Origin: JBAZYZ01 sp964361185
Lineage (GTDB): Bacteria > Patescibacteriota > Minisyncoccia > Phycocordibacterales > VMEP01
DNA length: 16,903 bases
Reading direction: 5' to 3'
Assembly (NCBI GenBank): GCA_964361185.1
Contig: CAYHZS010000011.1
Span: 1 to 16,903, forward strand
Shown here: piece by piece, positions 14,727 through 16,903 of the stretch
Layout: the number at the start of each line of letters is the position of its first letter
How positions within the stretch are numbered: position 1 is the first letter of the stretch
Translations under genes and position numbers: made by a program
The notes under the pieces: generated by a model
The model's database searches: none
Seen by the model: the letters and a program-made list of their open reading frames with translations, nothing else
What the model was told of the DNA's origin: nothing

Positions 14727-16903
14727 ATGCCCCATAAGGAGAAGAGAGAGAAAAAATATTTCTCACTTTATAAGAAACCCCTAGTCGACGTACCGAACCT
14801 TCTTGAGACCCAAGTGGACTCTTATCGCTGGCTCGCGGAACACGGGCTGAAGGAAATCTTCAAAGAGTTTTCTCCAATTAAAGACTATTCCGAAAAGAAG
14901 TTTGAACTTGAGTTCTCTTCTTTCTATTTGAGCGAACCCAAATACGACGAATACTACGCGAAGCATAATCGCGCGTCATACGATGCGCCTCTCCGCGCCA
15001 TGGTCAAACTTAAAAACAAGACCCTGGGGACTTCAAAGGAACAGGAAATATTCATGGCTGATTTTCCGCTGATGACTTCTCACGGCACTTTTATAATAAA
15101 TGGGGTAGAGCGAGTTATTGTTCCTCAACTTGCCCGCTCGTTCGGGGTCTTCTTCATCGAGAATGAAATCAAGGGGAAAACATACTTCGGGGCAAAAATA
15201 ATCCCCGCTCGCGGAGCTTGGATTGAGTTTGAGTCCGAAGCCGACGGTATTATTTACGTGCGCATAGACCGCAAGCGTAAATTCCCGGTGACGTCGCTTC
15301 TTAGGGTCTTCGGGCTTTTGACTGACAAGGAAATACTCTCTATCTCCAAGGATTCCAAGGTTTTGGAGTCTCTTAAGCTAGCTCTTGAAAAAGATTCCGC
15401 AAAGACCGCTGATGAAGCTTATATCGAAATATATAAGCGTTTAAGAGACGGGGACTTAGCCACGGCCGAGAACGCGCGTGGCCATGTCACCTCAATTTTC
15501 AGCGAAGAGAGATACGACCTTTCGCCGGTTGGGCGATTCCGTTTCAACAAGCGTTTCGGGAAGCCCATGGACGATAAGGCTCTCCTCCGAAGAATTCTTT
15601 CGTCGGAGGATTTGGCGGAAATTATCGCCAATATCGTCGCTTTGAATAATACTCCTGGCGCTTCCGGTGACGACATAGACCATCTTGGTTCCCGTCGCGT
15701 CCGTTATGTGGGAGAAATGCTTCAGCAGAAAATTCGCATGGGCATGTCTCAGATGAAAAGAAACATTCAGGACCGGATGTCCACGATTGATGCCGAGACG
15801 ACCTTGCCTATTCAAATTGTAAACCAGCGTCCGCTCCAGGCCCGAATAAAAGAATTTTTTACTACGAATCAGCTCGCGCAGTTCATGGGGCAGGAAAACG
15901 TGCTTGCTGAAATAGAACATTTGCGCAGGCTCTCAGCCCTGGGACCCGGCGGTCTTACCCGCGAACGTGCCGGTTTTGAAGTTCGCGACGTGCATACCTC
16001 CCACTATGGACGTGTTTGCCCGATTCATACTCCCGAAGGCCAGAATATCGGCCTTATTCTTCAGCTTTCCATGTACGCCAGAGTCAACGATTTTGGCATT
16101 ATTGAATCGCCCTATATTCGTGTAAAAAACGGAAAACTCACCAAGGAGGTTGTTTACATGAACGCACTTGAAGAAGAAGCGCATATCATTGCCCATGCCG
16201 GCACTTCTTATGATGAAGGGGGGAATTTTTTGGAGAAAAAAATAGAAGCCCGTATCAGAACGGAACCCGGGCTTGTGGATAAGAAAGATGTTGAATTCAT
16301 GGACGTGGCTACCAATCAGGCTTTTTCCGTAGCTACTTCCATGATTCCGTTTTTGGAACATGACGACGCTAACCGGGCACTCATGGGTTCAAATATGCAG
16401 AAGCAGGCCACGCCGTGCGTTCTGCCGGAAGCTCCGCTTGTGGCTACAGGGATAGAAGAGACGGCCGCGAAATTTTCCGGCCGGTTGGTCAGCTCGGAAG
16501 AGTCAGGCACGGTTTCTTACGCCGACGCGAAAAAGATTACGGTAAAGAACGATAAAGGAGAAAAAGAATACCCGCTGGTCAACTTTGCCAGAACGAATGA
16601 TTTCAGCAATTTTCACCAGCGCCCGAGTGTTTCCGTGGGCGACAAAGTGAAGAAAGGGGATGTTTTAGCCGACACCTCTACTTCCGCTCATGGCCAGGTA
16701 GCGCTAGGACAGAACGTCCTTGTCGCTTTCATGCTTTGGGACGGAGCCAACTACGAAGATGCCATTATTATTTCTCAGCGCTTGGTTAAGGATTCAAAAT
16801 TTACCAGCATCCACATAGAAGAATTCGTGGTCAATGTCCGCGATACCAAGCTCGGGCCTGAAGTCACGACTTGCGATATTCCTAATGTTGGCGAAGCCAA
16901 ATT
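14727..16903 (+). CDS. rpoB: DNA-directed RNA polymerase subunit beta (RpoB), 3' truncated by window
   Basis: About 725 codons of RpoB, the beta subunit that forms half of the RNA polymerase active-site cleft, are present; the frame is open to the window edge. The ATG at 14727 is the first after an in-frame TAA. Recognisable blocks, in order, are the N-terminal protrusion (PLMTSHGTFIINGVERVIV), the rifampicin cluster (residues about 382-410), ALGPGGLTRERAGFEVRDVH, the HYGRVCPI.TPEG block, PFLEHDDANRALMGSNMQ, VLVAFMLWDG.NYEDAIIIS, and RDTKLGPEVTT.DIPNVGE. The rifampicin cluster falls about 128 residues earlier than in E. coli, so the large lineage insertion of E. coli is absent. Several normally conserved positions differ, including Gly388 where E. 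coli has Asp516. The gene stands behind its own promoter, with no rplJ/rplL upstream. rpoC would be expected next. Confidence 0.98.
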   Translation, partial: MPHKEKREKKYFSLYKKPLVDVPNLLETQVDSYRWLAEHGLKEIFKEFSPIKDYSEKKFELEFSSFYLSEPKYDEYYAKHNRASYDAPLRAMVKLKNKTLGTSKEQEIFMADFPLMTSHGTFIINGVERVIVPQLARSFGVFFIENEIKGKTYFGAKIIPARGAWIEFESEADGIIYVRIDRKRKFPVTSLLRVFGLLTDKEILSISKDSKVLESLKLALEKDSAKTADEAYIEIYKRLRDGDLATAENARGHVTSIFSEERYDLSPVGRFRFNKRFGKPMDDKALLRRILSSEDLAEIIANIVALNNTPGASGDDIDHLGSRRVRYVGEMLQQKIRMGMSQMKRNIQDRMSTIDAETTLPIQIVNQRPLQARIKEFFTTNQLAQFMGQENVLAEIEHLRRLSALGPGGLTRERAGFEVRDVHTSHYGRVCPIHTPEGQNIGLILQLSMYARVNDFGIIESPYIRVKNGKLTKEVVYMNALEEEAHIIAHAGTSYDEGGNFLEKKIEARIRTEPGLVDKKDVEFMDVATNQAFSVATSMIPFLEHDDANRALMGSNMQKQATPCVLPEAPLVATGIEETAAKFSGRLVSSEESGTVSYADAKKITVKNDKGEKEYPLVNFARTNDFSNFHQRPSVSVGDKVKKGDVLADTSTSAHGQVALGQNVLVAFMLWDGANYEDAIIISQRLVKDSKFTSIHIEEFVVNVRDTKLGPEVTTCDIPNVGEAK

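Noticed and set aside
15419..16510. Minus-strand open frames opposite rpoB.
   Set aside because: They are shadows of the strongly conserved rpoB frame.
1..16903. CRISPR arrays, tRNA or rRNA genes.
   Set aside because: No regularly spaced direct repeats and no tRNA or rRNA signature sequences were seen on either strand.

Overview
The window looks like a chromosomal segment of a Candidate Phyla Radiation bacterium (Patescibacteria, probably a Parcubacteria-type lineage). This is inferred from gene content and style, not from a search. The signs are: a divergent rpoB that stands alone behind its own promoter; a giant exported Ig/cadherin-like protein ending in two peptidoglycan-binding repeats; a membrane-anchored CAP-domain protein; eight start codons with no Shine-Dalgarno sequence; and standard use of TGA as a stop, which argues against the code-25 lineages.

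Layout, left to right. (1) Bases 1-1430 are a mobile patch with two different single-strand (HUH/Y1) transposases next to each other. One is a REP-associated tyrosine transposase on the minus strand, bracketed by two copies of one palindrome. The other is a TnpA-only IS200/IS605 element on the plus strand, whose left-end and right-end hairpins share a loop and carry compensatory stem changes. (2) Bases 1449-5185 hold an exported 1125-aa protein that joins a parallel beta-helix, an LCAT-like lipase domain with a visible Ser-Asp-His triad, and C-terminal beta and helical modules. A 4-TM membrane protein follows 5 bases later, probably in the same transcript. (3) Bases 5193-5988 hold a small one-TM protein flanked by a pair of matching 27-nt palindromes, then a densely palindromic non-coding stretch, a terminator and a long leader. 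(4) Bases 5989-13407 encode one 2472-aa surface protein. (5) Bases 13534-14493 encode the CAP-domain protein. (6) A strong sigma-70-type promoter and a structured leader precede rpoB, which runs off the right edge at about codon 725.

The cargo of the middle region is extracellular: a lipase-like enzyme on a beta-helix, a very long stalk that can bind peptidoglycan, and a CAP-domain protein. Together with the small membrane proteins they suggest a cell-surface or host-contact gene set beside a housekeeping operon; this is inference. The most unusual DNA-level features are the four separate palindrome families in the intergenic regions, two of which clearly belong to the HUH transposases.
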